Source of the DNA: an uncultured Opitutaceae bacterium
GTDB taxonomy: Bacteria > Verrucomicrobiota > Verrucomicrobiia > Opitutales > Opitutaceae
DNA length: 64,000 nucleotides
NCBI GenBank assembly: GCA_903891325.1
Contig: CAITEC010000036.1
Span: forward strand, 1 to 64,000
Direction: 5' to 3'
Position numbers and translations under genes: made by a program. The notes beneath the pieces were generated by a model. That model did not search any database. It saw nothing but the letters and a program-made list of their open reading frames with translations, and was not told where the DNA came from. Shown one piece after another: positions 7,689-15,817 of this stretch (positions are counted from its first letter, which is position 1; every line of letters begins with the position of its first letter).

Positions 7689-8895
7689 TGCGACGAATGC
7701 CGCGGGCGCCCGCCCCCGCTCCGGACTGGTCCGGGCAGCCAGTCGGCTGCGGGACGCGCTCGGGACGGCGGCCGTCCCCGTTGACTGGCGCCGCTGGGAC
7801 CGCGCCGTGTCGCGCTCCGACTGGTTCCTGGCCGCCGAGCTGTTCTCGGAGGGGGAGCGCCCGGGGATCACCGGCTTTGTCAGGGGCCGAACCTGCCGCA
7901 GCGCCGCGATCTTCTATGACGCGATACCGCTGAAACACCCGCACATCACCTGGCCGCGGAGCGTCGCGCGGCACCCCGGCTACCTGGGCCTGCTCGCGGA
8001 CTTTGACCGGGTATTCGCGATTTCCGCGGCAAGCAGGGACGAGCTGCTGGGGTTCTGGAAGTGGCGCGGCGTCCCGAATCCGCCGCCCGTGGACGTGCTG
8101 CAGCTCGGGGCGGATTTTGACGGGGGGCCCGACTTCGCTCCGCGGAGCGGAGCTCCGACGGGCGATTGCTTAGGGCCCTCCTACGCTCCGCTGCGCGGAG
8201 CTCCGGCGGGCGATTGCCTGGGGCCCTCCTTCGCTCCGCCTCGCGGAGCTTCGGCGGGCGATTGCTTAGGGTCCGACTCCGCTCCGCATTGCGGAGCTTC
8301 GCCGGACGATTGCCTGGGGCCCTCCTTCGCTCCGCCTCGCGGAGCTTCGGCGGGCGATTATTCCAACGCACTGTTGTGCGTTGGAATAATCGAGCCTCGA
8401 AAGAACCAATCGTTCCTGCTGGATGTCTGCACGGAGCTCTGGGATTCGGGGCTGAAGTTCGACCTTCATATCGCGGGGCGGGTGAACCCGCACTTTGGTG
8501 CGCCGATTGCGGCGCGGATCCGGGCGCTTCGCCGGAAATATCGCGGGCTGCGTCATCACGCTGCGGCGGATGACGCGGAGCTTTCGCGGCTTTTCAGGGG
8601 CGCGCGGGCGACGGTCTTTCCCACGATCGCGGAGGGAAGCGGGCTGCCGCTCCTCGAGTCGCTCTGGCGGGGCGTACCGGTGGTGGGAAGCGATATTCCG
8701 CCCCTGAGGGAGAATGCCGCCGGCGGGGGATGCCTGCTGGTGCCACCCGGAGACCGCGCCGGCTGGGCGCAGGCCCTGAGGGGGATTCTCACCGATGACG
8801 CCCTCCATGCGAGGCTGGCCCGGGAGGCCCAAACCCGCCCGCTTCCGACCTGGGCGGATGCGGCGAGGACGCTGCTGGAAAAGCTCGGGGCCTGA
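7675..8895 (+). CDS. GT4-family glycosyltransferase carrying an in-frame repeat insertion
   Basis: 406 residues; the start MIFLDATNAAGARPR overlaps the previous gene by 14 bases. The N-terminal half resembles the transferase at 11410 (shared FYDAIPLKHP/FYDAVALKRP and ISAASRDELL/ISADARDALL). The C-terminal half has LLCVGIIEPRKN and FPTIAEGSGLPLLES, the catalytic Glu region, followed by GVPVVGSDIPPLRE. Between the two halves, at residues ~151-228, are five copies of a 16-residue repeat (type GPSFAPPRGASAGDCL). The sister protein at 11410 has only a short linker there. The insertion sits in the interdomain linker, so the enzyme may remain active. Cysteines in the repeats are otherwise unusual for this family. 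Confidence 0.85.
   Translation: MIFLDATNAAGARPRSGLVRAASRLRDALGTAAVPVDWRRWDRAVSRSDWFLAAELFSEGERPGITGFVRGRTCRSAAIFYDAIPLKHPHITWPRSVARHPGYLGLLADFDRVFAISAASRDELLGFWKWRGVPNPPPVDVLQLGADFDGGPDFAPRSGAPTGDCLGPSYAPLRGAPAGDCLGPSFAPPRGASAGDCLGSDSAPHCGASPDDCLGPSFAPPRGASAGDYSNALLCVGIIEPRKNQSFLLDVCTELWDSGLKFDLHIAGRVNPHFGAPIAARIRALRRKYRGLRHHAAADDAELSRLFRGARATVFPTIAEGSGLPLLESLWRGVPVVGSDIPPLRENAAGGGCLLVPPGDRAGWAQALRGILTDDALHARLAREAQTRPLPTWADAARTLLEKLGA
8125..8358 (+). repeat. Tandem 48-bp palindromic repeat, five copies, inside a coding region
   Basis: Units begin at 8125, 8173, 8221, 8269 and 8317; the last is incomplete. Each starts with a GGGCCC or GGGTCC block, contains a hairpin of the form GCTCCGC-nnn-GCGGAGC in most copies, and ends GGCGATTGC. 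The unit of 48 bases is 16 codons, so the reading frame is kept. Copies differ at several positions, so the array is not a recent assembly duplication. Confidence 0.92.
8355..8392. repeat. Perfect 17-bp inverted repeat at the insertion junction
   Basis: The arm at 8355-8371 is the exact reverse complement of 8376-8392, with a 4-base loop TGTT. The right arm encodes the conserved start of the C-terminal domain (CVGII), so the left arm looks like an inverted copy of native gene sequence. The array ends exactly here. It could form a very stable hairpin in the mRNA. Confidence 0.9.
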
Positions 8896-8919
8896 TCCAA
8901 GCTAATACTCCGTGTAGCC

Positions 8920-8983
8920 GGGATCGGTTCTATCTGGGATCGATTGTATCTGGGATCGATTGTAGCCGGGATCGATTGTAGCC
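8920..8983. repeat. Four tandem copies of a 16-bp unit
   Basis: Units start at 8920, 8936, 8952 and 8968 (type GGGATCGATTGTATCT, the last two ending in AGCC). The array lies 24 bases after a glycosyltransferase stop and abuts the double-hairpin repeat at 8977-9048, whose first bases overlap the last unit. GATCGAT is itself nearly palindromic. No function is evident. Confidence 0.8.
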
Positions 8984-9048
8984 GGGGTCCCAGACCCCGG
9001 TGCATTGGAGATCGGCTCCGCCGTCCGGGGTCTGGGACCCCGGCTACA
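8977..9048. repeat. Double-hairpin intergenic repeat (TGTAGCC family), copy 1
   Basis: Arms 8977-9000 and 9025-9048 are perfect 24-bp inverted repeats with a 24-base centre. Each arm is itself a hairpin (CCGGGGTC-nnn-GACCCCGG). The same architecture, TGTAGCC ... two hairpins ... GGCTACA, recurs at 42619-42667. It lies between convergent genes (stops at 8895 and 9066) and may act as a bidirectional terminator, but there is no T-run. Confidence 0.85.
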
Positions 9049-9065
9049 TCTGAATGCCCCCCGTC

Positions 9066-10265
9066 CTACAATTTCTTCACCGCGTACGCCATCGCCTCGG
9101 CGATCTTCTCGAGCTGCTCGTCGGTGTGCATCGCGGAAATCGCAGTTCGGACCAGGTCCTTGCCCACCGGAACCCCGGGCGCAATCGAGAGAACCGTGAA
9201 GACGCCCTTCTCCAGGAGCGCTCGCCAGAACGGGTACGCCCTCTCCTTGGAGCCCAGGACGATCGGCACGGCCGGGGTCTCGCTGTTCCAGATGTCCAGG
9301 CCCAGGTCCTTGAGGATCGCCTTGTATTTCCGGGTGTTCCTCCACAGGCGCTCGAGGTGCTCCGGTTCGGTCTGGATCACCTCGAGGGACGCCTGGGCGC
9401 TTGCGGCCTGGCTCGGGCTGATGGCCGCGCTGAAGATCGTCTGGCGGGAATGGGTGCGGAGGTACTCGATCACCTCGCGGGATCCGGCAATAAATCCGCC
9501 GGTGCTCGCGAGCGACTTGGAAAGGCTGCCGCAGGTCACGTCGATCTTGTCGTTCAGCCCGAAATGGACGGCGGTCCCCCGGCCCCCGGGCCCGAGCACG
9601 CCGAGGCCGTGGGCGTCGTCGAGCACCGTGAAGCAGCCGTGCTCCTCGGCGACCTCGACGAGCTCGGGAAGCCGGGCGATGTGGCCCTCCATCGAGTAGA
9701 CACCCTCGACGACGAGCAGCTTGGCGGCGTGCTCGTGGTTTGTCGTTGCGATCACCTCCCGGAGATTCTCGGGGCTGTTGTGCGAGAAGCGCTCGACGGT
9801 GGCCATCGAGAGCCGGATGCCGTCCCAGAGGCAGGAATGGATGTTCTTGTCGGCGTAGATCATGTCCCCGCGCTGGGCAAAGGAGGCGATCGCCGCCATG
9901 CATGAGAGGTAACCGGCGGCGTGGACGTGGCAGGCCTCGCGCCCGAGGAAGGCCGCGAGCTTTTCCTCGAGCTCGATGTGGAAGCGCCGCGATCCGTTCG
10001 AGGGCCGGGCCCCGTTGGTGCTTGTGCCCCATTTTACCGTGGCGGCGGCCGACGCCTCGACGACCTTGGGATGAAAGGCCAGGCCAAGGTAGTCGTTGCT
10101 CGCCAGCATGATCATGTCCCGGCCGTCGAGGCGGACCGTCGTTCCCTGCTGCGAGTCGATTGCGTGGTACCAGGGCGAGTACCGGTGCCTCATGGCCGTG
10201 GCGTGGTCCTCCCGGCAGCGGGCCAGGACCACGTTTTTATTCCTTGAGAACAGCGAGATCGCCAT
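9066..10265 (-). CDS. Alpha-oxoamine synthase family PLP enzyme
   Basis: 399 residues. This family (8-amino-7-oxononanoate synthase, 2-amino-3-ketobutyrate CoA ligase, serine palmitoyltransferase) condenses an acyl-CoA with an amino acid, losing CO2. The PLP lysine is Lys250 in CGSLSKSLASTGG. DDAHGLGVLG (216-225), the glycine-rich NGARPSNGSRRFH (84-96) and the cofactor-stacking histidine near NIHSC (His143) are all present. Length and motifs fit any of the three activities. No biotin, threonine or sphingolipid genes are nearby to decide between them. It is convergent with the preceding glycosyltransferase. The start MAISLFSRNKN at 10265 is the first good ATG. Confidence 0.88.
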   Translation of the reverse strand: MAISLFSRNKNVVLARCREDHATAMRHRYSPWYHAIDSQQGTTVRLDGRDMIMLASNDYLGLAFHPKVVEASAAATVKWGTSTNGARPSNGSRRFHIELEEKLAAFLGREACHVHAAGYLSCMAAIASFAQRGDMIYADKNIHSCLWDGIRLSMATVERFSHNSPENLREVIATTNHEHAAKLLVVEGVYSMEGHIARLPELVEVAEEHGCFTVLDDAHGLGVLGPGGRGTAVHFGLNDKIDVTCGSLSKSLASTGGFIAGSREVIEYLRTHSRQTIFSAAISPSQAASAQASLEVIQTEPEHLERLWRNTRKYKAILKDLGLDIWNSETPAVPIVLGSKERAYPFWRALLEKGVFTVLSIAPGVPVGKDLVRTAISAMHTDEQLEKIAEAMAYAVKKL

Positions 10266-10343
10266 GTTTAGCGGTCCAACCTACGGCTTCGCTTCGGCCG
10301 AGGCAAACGGAAATAGCGCGTGGACGAACCCGAACTCCAATCC

Positions 10344-10503
10344 ATTTGAACAGGAAGGCCGGTGTGACCGGTAAGGCCGGAATGGAAGGGCCCAAATTCA
10401 AACATTGGAACCAACTGTGGTCGGCGAATCCAGAAATGGCTCCGGAGGTAGTTGGGTTGTGACGGATCGACCTTCTCGGTCTTCCCGACCTTCCTGTTCA
10501 AAT
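10344..10503. repeat. 160-bp intergenic element with perfect 15-bp inverted ends
   Basis: The left end 10344-10358 (ATTTGAACAGGAAGG) is the exact reverse complement of 10489-10503. The right-hand segment, CTTCCCGACCTTCCTGTTCAAAT, is repeated at 21932-21954, where a shorter relative is bounded by similar ends. It contains no open reading frame of note. It occupies most of the 287-base gap between the alpha-oxoamine synthase and the methyltransferase, whose promoters must therefore be inside or beside it. It looks like a MITE-like dispersed repeat. Confidence 0.75.
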
Positions 10504-10552
10504 TGCTCTTCGGTGTTTGAGTGAATGCGGAAAATCGTTTTCGCTTTGCCGG

Positions 10553-11305
10553 ATGTCCGACGATCCGAAAGCAGGCGAAAAGGCGTACTACGCGCGGCTC
10601 GGCGAGGAGGGGCGTCGCCACGCCCTGGAGAAGCCGTTCTCGGACCCGAACTGCGGCAAATACCTGTGCAACCTTGGTTCGCTCCTCCTCATGCTCGAGC
10701 CGGCGCCGCGGTCGGTGCTCGATTTCGGCTGCGGCACCGGTTGGACGACGCTTTTTCTCGCCCGGGCGGGCTACGACGTGCTGGGTGTGGACATTGCCGA
10801 GGACGCGATAGCGATGGCGCGCGCGCACGCCGCGGAAACCGGGGTGTCCGGGGCCGCGTTTGAGGCGGCCGACTACGAGGGTTTCCAGACCGATCGGCTC
10901 TTCGACTACGTGCTTTTCTACGACTCGCTGCACCACGCTGAGGACGAGGCCGCAGCGCTCGCGGCGGCCCATCGGGCGTTGAAGCCCGGAGGGGTCCTCT
11001 TCGCCTTCGAACCGGGGCGCGGGCACAGCCGCAGCGCCCGGGCCCGGCATGCGGTCTCCGAGTTTGGCGTCCACGAGAAGGACATGCCGCCGTCCCACAT
11101 CTGGCGCCTGGGGAAGCGGATCGGTTTCAGCAGGGCGCTCTTCCTGCCGCTCCCCCACGAGGCCGCGCGGGGCCTGTACCGGCGCGACTACCTGCGCGCC
11201 CGCGGCCCGCTCATGCTCCAGCTCGAGAGGCTCTGGGGATTCTACCGGGCCGCATCACAGTTCCTGCGCCTGCGGCGCCTGGGGCTGGTGGTGATGTGGA
11301 AGTAG
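10553..11305 (+). CDS. Class I SAM-dependent methyltransferase
   Basis: 250 residues from the ATG at 10553 (MSDDPKAGEKAYYARL). An upstream ATG would add twelve residues encoded in the repeat-flanking DNA. The SAM-binding motif I is VLDFGCGTGWTTLFLA, followed by an acidic residue at the end of beta2 (VLGVDIAEDAI). Motif III/IV FDYVLFYDSLHHAEDE and the post-motif ALKPGGVLFAFEP are typical of small-molecule methyltransferases. The C-terminal ~60 residues are basic and partly hydrophobic. The substrate is unknown. The setting among glycosyltransferases suggests methylation of a sugar or lipid, an inference only. Confidence 0.85.
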   Translation: MSDDPKAGEKAYYARLGEEGRRHALEKPFSDPNCGKYLCNLGSLLLMLEPAPRSVLDFGCGTGWTTLFLARAGYDVLGVDIAEDAIAMARAHAAETGVSGAAFEAADYEGFQTDRLFDYVLFYDSLHHAEDEAAALAAAHRALKPGGVLFAFEPGRGHSRSARARHAVSEFGVHEKDMPPSHIWRLGKRIGFSRALFLPLPHEAARGLYRRDYLRARGPLMLQLERLWGFYRAASQFLRLRRLGLVVMWK

Positions 11306-11313
11306 GGAACTTG

Positions 11314-11420
11314 CAGAAACCTGAGACCTGAAACCTGAAACCGAACCAAGGCACCAAGACCGCCGATCCTAAGGTTTGAAGGATCGACTCAGGTTTCAGG
11401 TCTCAGGTTTCAGGTTTCTG
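11314..11420. terminator. Long inverted repeat between convergent genes
   Basis: Arms 11314-11342 and 11392-11420 pair at 27 of 29 positions across a 49-base loop. The arms are built from a short CCTGAAA repeat. The right arm includes the last codons and the TGA of the minus-strand glycosyltransferase. Position between convergent stops suggests a bidirectional terminator. The lack of a T-run makes this moderate, and it may be another dispersed palindrome. Confidence 0.5.
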
Positions 11421-12585
11421 TAACGTTGCCCCTTCGGGGCAACGTGCCCATCCAATCCCGAATCTCCCGCGCGTAATCCGCAGGCGTCTTGAACGTTCGC
11501 CCCCGCGCCTCGGCTTCCAGGCGCGCCAGGAGGACCCGGTCCCCGATCAGGCTCCCGATCGCGCCGGCCAGGCTCGCGGCGTCCACGGAGTCGAGTGCCA
11601 GGCAGCCGCCGCCCCGGGCCGACTCCCCGAGGGCGCCGCGGCCGGAGCACACGCAGGCCCGGCTGCGAAGCAAGCTCTCCGCGACGGGAAGCCCGAAACC
11701 CTCCATGAGCGAAGGATAGACGGTGAACGCGCACCCGGCGTAGGCGGCCTCGAGCGCGGCGTCGTCCACGACGCCGTCGTGGCGCACTGGGCGGCCCCGG
11801 GCGCGAAGCGCCGCGATTCGTTCCAGGGCCGCGCGGCCCGTCTCCGGCCGGGCCGCGCCAATCAGCCTGAGATCAAAGAGGGCGCCCCGGTCCCAGAGCG
11901 CGGCGCAGGCGTCGAGAAGCGCGGCGTGGTTCTTCCTGCCCTCGATTGTCCCGACCGAGAGGACGACGGTCGCCCGCCTTTCCAGGTTCGGGATCACCGG
12001 CGGACGGCCGACTCCAAGCGTGATCGCGGCAACCGGGGGGTGATTTCGCACCCCGAGCCACTCCCAGTACTCGAGGAGCGCATCGCGGGCGTCCGCGGAG
12101 ATTGCGGCTATGCCGTCGAAGGCCTCCAACTCGCGAAGATAGGCGGGATAGCGGGCGACGGTTCCCGCCGGGGTCAGCTCGGGGCGCTTCAGGGCCACGG
12201 CGTCGTAGAACACCGCGGCGCGCGGACCCGGGACTGCCGCGAAGAGGGCGGGCAGGGCGGCCGCCGCCCCGGGCGAGAAAATCTCCGGCGCGAGGAGACC
12301 GTCCGGACCCCCGCGGACAAGGCAGCGGGTGGATCCGGAAAAAATGCGGCCGGCGATTCCCGCCAGCCGGGTCCGGAGGGGCCAGACGGCGCGGCGCTTT
12401 CCACCCGCGGGAGCCGCGGCCAGGTTGGCGCGCTCGGTCGCCGTCAGCGCCCGCCAGGCCTGGGCGTAAGGATCGAAGCAGACCGGCTCCGCCGCGGCCC
12501 CCAGTTCCGCCCACAGCCCCCGGGCGACCCTCTGGATTCCGGTCAGCGCCCGGGTGTGGCTGGTGTGGGTGAGGTCGAGGAGCAT
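11410..12585 (-). CDS. GT4-family glycosyltransferase
   Basis: 391 residues, start MLLDLTHTSHTRALTGIQR at 12585. The opening (LDxT-----TGIQRVARGL) is a hallmark of GT4 enzymes that often sit in O-antigen clusters. The C-terminal domain has VVLSVGTIEGRKNHAALLDA and VYPSLMEGFGLPVAESLLRSR with the catalytic Glu pair. It is a homologue of the enzyme at 7675 and shows how that protein would look without the repeat insertion. The last three codons lie in an inverted repeat. It starts 20 bases after the stop of the upstream GT-C-like gene, so the two are probably co-transcribed. Donor and acceptor are unknown. Confidence 0.87.
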   Translation of the reverse strand: MLLDLTHTSHTRALTGIQRVARGLWAELGAAAEPVCFDPYAQAWRALTATERANLAAAPAGGKRRAVWPLRTRLAGIAGRIFSGSTRCLVRGGPDGLLAPEIFSPGAAAALPALFAAVPGPRAAVFYDAVALKRPELTPAGTVARYPAYLRELEAFDGIAAISADARDALLEYWEWLGVRNHPPVAAITLGVGRPPVIPNLERRATVVLSVGTIEGRKNHAALLDACAALWDRGALFDLRLIGAARPETGRAALERIAALRARGRPVRHDGVVDDAALEAAYAGCAFTVYPSLMEGFGLPVAESLLRSRACVCSGRGALGESARGGGCLALDSVDAASLAGAIGSLIGDRVLLARLEAEARGRTFKTPADYAREIRDWMGTLPRRGNVTET

Positions 12586-12605
12586 GGGCCAAACGCGGAC
12601 CCCGA

Positions 12606-14168
12606 CTATCGAATGCCGCCGGCCATTGTCGAACCGTCAATCATCCGCACGGCCGCGGGTCCGGGGCTCCATTTCCACAGGGTGACGATTCCGGCGGTGC
12701 CGACCTGCGTCCAGTTGCCGCGCATGTTCACGGTCAGGGCCGCGCCGCGCTCCTTGGGAAAGAGCGCGGCGTAGACCGGCCGGCCCGCCCGCTGCGCCGC
12801 GGCGGTGATCACCCCGAAGCTCCGCGCGTCCAGGTTTTCCCAGCGGAAAAAGGCGAAGGGGGTGTAGTAGAAGAGCGCGCCGCTGGTCTGCCAGGCGGCG
12901 ACCAGCGCGTTGGGCGGCAGGTGCGCGCCCATCCAGTCCATGGCCGCCGGGTAGGTGCGGTCGTGCGCCCGGGTGTTCAGCACGCCCAGGTGCCGGGTCA
13001 ACAGGGCGCCGTTGGCAAGGACGAGGGCGAGGGCGGCCGCGAACGCGGTCCCTCCGCAGCGGCGGCCGACCGCGCCGTGGATGACGAGCAGTCCGCCGGC
13101 GACCAGCGCGGGCGCCGCGGGCAGCAGGAAGCGCAGGTACCACCAGGTCTCGTGCGAGGGGGCATAGCAGGAGTAGAACGCCAGGTAGACGAGTATCCAA
13201 ACAGCAATTACAACCCGGGCCCGCACCGGGCCGGACCGGGACCAGGGCAGGCCCGCCGCGGCCAGGACGGCGGGCGTGAAGAGCACCGGCAGCCAGAGCG
13301 CGAAGTGGGCCAGGGTGGGCGGCGCCCACGCCGCCGAGAAGAGGTAGCTGCTGTCCCCGTAGCCGGTGGCCAGTGGGCTCCCGTAGGCGGCCCGGGCGTG
13401 CAGGCAGAAGAAGGCGGCGCAGGGCAGGCCGCCCAGGACCAGGGGAGGCCAGCGCCGGGCCCGCGGGCCGAGCGCCGCGGCGATCGGGGCGAGGGCGATG
13501 ATGCTGTTGGGCCGGATCAGGACGGCCACTGAGAGCGCGGCCCCCGAGGCCAGGGCCCAGCGCCAGCCCGGCCCGGCCCCGGGCCCGTCGGGGTCACCGG
13601 CCCGCCAGGCGGCGAGCAGCGCGGCGGCGACCCATGCAAGCGACGGAACGTCGCTCATCACCTGCACGGAATAGAGGACGTAGAGCGGGCTGGCCGCCAC
13701 CATGACCGCCCCGGTGGCGGCCCAGGCCCGGGGGAGGCCGAATGCGCGGCCCAGCGCATAGACCAGCAGGATTCCGATGACGGCGTGTGCGACGGCGACC
13801 AGCGCGGCGGCTCCGACCCAGCCGACGGCCCGGGCGGCCGCCGCCAGAAGCAGGGGCAGCCCGGAGGGATAGGTCGGCACGAGGCCGTTTCCGTCCGGCG
13901 CCGGCTTCAGGCCGAGCGGGGTATAGACATCGTAGGGCGCCTTCTCCGGGGGCAGGCCCTCCAGGGCGCGAAACGGTATGTGCACGCGGCCGGAGTAGAG
14001 CAGCCGGGCGTGGTTGAGGTAGCCGGAGGTGTCCGAGCCGCCCGCGTATGGATCCATAAAGAGCAGCAGCAGGACCGCGTACGCGGCGAGCGCCGCCGCC
14101 GCAAGAAGCGCTCCGGGCCGCCGGCGGCCCGGGGGATTCGCTGGCGGGACAGTCGAGGGGAATTCCAT
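12606..14168 (-). CDS. GT-C type membrane glycosyltransferase (PMT/ArnT-like)
   Basis: 520 residues from the ATG at 14168 (MEFPSTVPPA), preceded by an AAGGCAAG ribosome-binding-like stretch. The first transmembrane helix (about 20-40) is followed by an acidic loop with MDPYAGGSDTSGY, as in GT-C enzymes that use polyprenyl-phosphate sugars. About ten further hydrophobic segments follow, then a soluble C-terminal region of ~110 residues. Such enzymes transfer a sugar on the periplasmic side. The family assignment rests on topology and the first-loop aspartate, not on a full motif match. It is divergent from the next gene, with starts only a few bases apart. Confidence 0.72.
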   Translation of the reverse strand: MEFPSTVPPANPPGRRRPGALLAAAALAAYAVLLLLFMDPYAGGSDTSGYLNHARLLYSGRVHIPFRALEGLPPEKAPYDVYTPLGLKPAPDGNGLVPTYPSGLPLLLAAAARAVGWVGAAALVAVAHAVIGILLVYALGRAFGLPRAWAATGAVMVAASPLYVLYSVQVMSDVPSLAWVAAALLAAWRAGDPDGPGAGPGWRWALASGAALSVAVLIRPNSIIALAPIAAALGPRARRWPPLVLGGLPCAAFFCLHARAAYGSPLATGYGDSSYLFSAAWAPPTLAHFALWLPVLFTPAVLAAAGLPWSRSGPVRARVVIAVWILVYLAFYSCYAPSHETWWYLRFLLPAAPALVAGGLLVIHGAVGRRCGGTAFAAALALVLANGALLTRHLGVLNTRAHDRTYPAAMDWMGAHLPPNALVAAWQTSGALFYYTPFAFFRWENLDARSFGVITAAAQRAGRPVYAALFPKERGAALTVNMRGNWTQVGTAGIVTLWKWSPGPAAVRMIDGSTMAGGIR

Positions 14169-14209
14169 TCTTGCCTTATCGTGGGGGGAGGGATGATTTC
14201 TCAACTTTT

Positions 14210-15817
14210 GTGCGACAGCTCAATTTCTTTTTCGGCGGTCGCGGTCGTCCGGCGTTGTGCGCCGCCTACGGAGCGACGATCGCGGCCTTTCTCTGGATTT
14301 GCGGCAATTTTTACCTTCCGAACCGTGGATTCACCTACCTGGTCGAATTCGGGTCGAAGGGTGAGGCCCGGTATATTCCCGAGCTTCGGTCGATTCCGCA
14401 CTACGACCAGCCGGACTCTTACGGATACGACGGCCAATACTACGCACAGATCGCCATGCGGCCGCAGCTCGGCAGCCCGGACCTCCTCCGGGCCGTGGAC
14501 AACCTTCCCTACCGGGCCCGGCGGATCCTCTTCTGCTGGACCGCCTGGGCGCTCGCCGGCGGCGATCCCGGGAGGGCGCTCGCGATATTCTCCGTGGAAA
14601 ACCTCGCGGCCTGGCTTCTCCTGGCGGCACTGCTGCTGCGCTGGTTCCCCCCCCTGAACTGGGGCAACTGGGCGCGCTGGGCCGGTGTGCTCGCCTCGAT
14701 CGGCCTCTGTGTCAGCCTGCGCAGCGCGCTGATGGACGGCCCAAGCCTGCTCGTGATCGCCGCCGGCATGGCCTTCCTGGAGACCGGCAGGCCCTGGCTG
14801 GCCGCCGCCGTGTTCGGCGTCTCCGGGCTTGGCAGGGAAACCAACCTGCTGGCGGGCGCCGCGCTTGTCCCCGGCGGGGGCAAGCGCGGCCTTTCCTGGC
14901 TGCGCGCGCTGGGCCAGTGGGCCCTGGTCCTTATTCCCCTCGCCGCGTGGATCGCGTTCGTGACCGCCCGGCTCGGGGGCGGCGGCGTGGCGGGGGCCCG
15001 CAATTTCGCGCCCCCCTTCGCCGGCTACTGGGGCAAGTGCCTGGAAATCGCGCGGTTCTTCTCGGCGGGACCCGCGCGCCTGGCGGTGGGAATGGCCCTC
15101 GTCCAGGTGGCGCTCACCACGCAGTTGCTTTTCCTCGTCCTTCGCCCGCGCTGGTCCGACCCCTGGTGGCGGCTCGGTGCGGCGTACGCCGCGCTGCTCG
15201 CGGTCCTCGGGAGCGCGGTCTGGGAGGGTTATCCCGGGGCCGTTTCGCGCGTCGTGCTGCCGATGCTGCTCGCCTTCAACATCCTTGTCCCGCGCGGGCG
15301 CCGCTGGTGGATCGTGCTCCTGCTTGGCAACCTCTCCTTTATCGCGTCGCCGACGGTGCTGAGCCCGCCCCCGGGCGAGAGCTTCCTGTGCACGGTGCCC
15401 GCAGTGCTTCGGGCGGAGGTCGGCACCGAGCCGGTCGGGGTGGCATTCGGCGCCGCCTGGTATCCGGAGGAGAGGTCGTGGCTGGAGTGGTGGCGATGGA
15501 CCGGGGGCGACGCGGCGCTTGTCCTGCGGAACTCGCGCCCGCAGGCCCTGGGCGTATCGGTTGGCTTTGGCCTCCGTTCAAAGGATCGGCGGACGGTCGA
15601 GATCTGCGACGCGGCGGGGCGCATTGTCTGGGAGGGAATCCTCCAGCCGGGGATCCTGCGGAGCGTGGCGATCCCCTCCGTGAACCTTCCGCCCGGTGAC
15701 ACGCCCTGGCGTTTCGTCACCGATCAGCCGCCGATCCGGCAGAGCCCCCAGGATCCGCGCAGCGTGGCCTTCAGCCTGCGCAACCTGCGGATCGACGTTA
15801 ATGGAGTCAGGCCCTGA
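14210..15817 (+). CDS. Multi-pass membrane protein, unknown function
   Basis: 535 residues if it begins at the GTG at 14210, which has GGGGGGAGGG about 18 bases upstream. A TTG at 14171 would add 13 residues but lies two bases from the divergent gene's start. The N-terminal helix ends at GNFYLPN. A periplasmic-type loop with YDGQYYAQIAMRP follows, resembling the conserved DG(Q/E)xY motif of bacterial polyprenyl-linked mannosyl- or arabinosyl-transferase-like membrane proteins. About nine hydrophobic segments come next, then a ~130-residue soluble tail. It overlaps the next methyltransferase by 17 bases. A GT-C role is possible but not proven. Confidence 0.72.
   Translation: MRQLNFFFGGRGRPALCAAYGATIAAFLWICGNFYLPNRGFTYLVEFGSKGEARYIPELRSIPHYDQPDSYGYDGQYYAQIAMRPQLGSPDLLRAVDNLPYRARRILFCWTAWALAGGDPGRALAIFSVENLAAWLLLAALLLRWFPPLNWGNWARWAGVLASIGLCVSLRSALMDGPSLLVIAAGMAFLETGRPWLAAAVFGVSGLGRETNLLAGAALVPGGGKRGLSWLRALGQWALVLIPLAAWIAFVTARLGGGGVAGARNFAPPFAGYWGKCLEIARFFSAGPARLAVGMALVQVALTTQLLFLVLRPRWSDPWWRLGAAYAALLAVLGSAVWEGYPGAVSRVVLPMLLAFNILVPRGRRWWIVLLLGNLSFIASPTVLSPPPGESFLCTVPAVLRAEVGTEPVGVAFGAAWYPEERSWLEWWRWTGGDAALVLRNSRPQALGVSVGFGLRSKDRRTVEICDAAGRIVWEGILQPGILRSVAIPSVNLPPGDTPWRFVTDQPPIRQSPQDPRSVAFSLRNLRIDVNGVRP

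Noticed and set aside
8125-8358. CRISPR array
   Set aside because: Units are contiguous without spacers, lie inside a coding frame as a multiple of three, and no cas gene is present.
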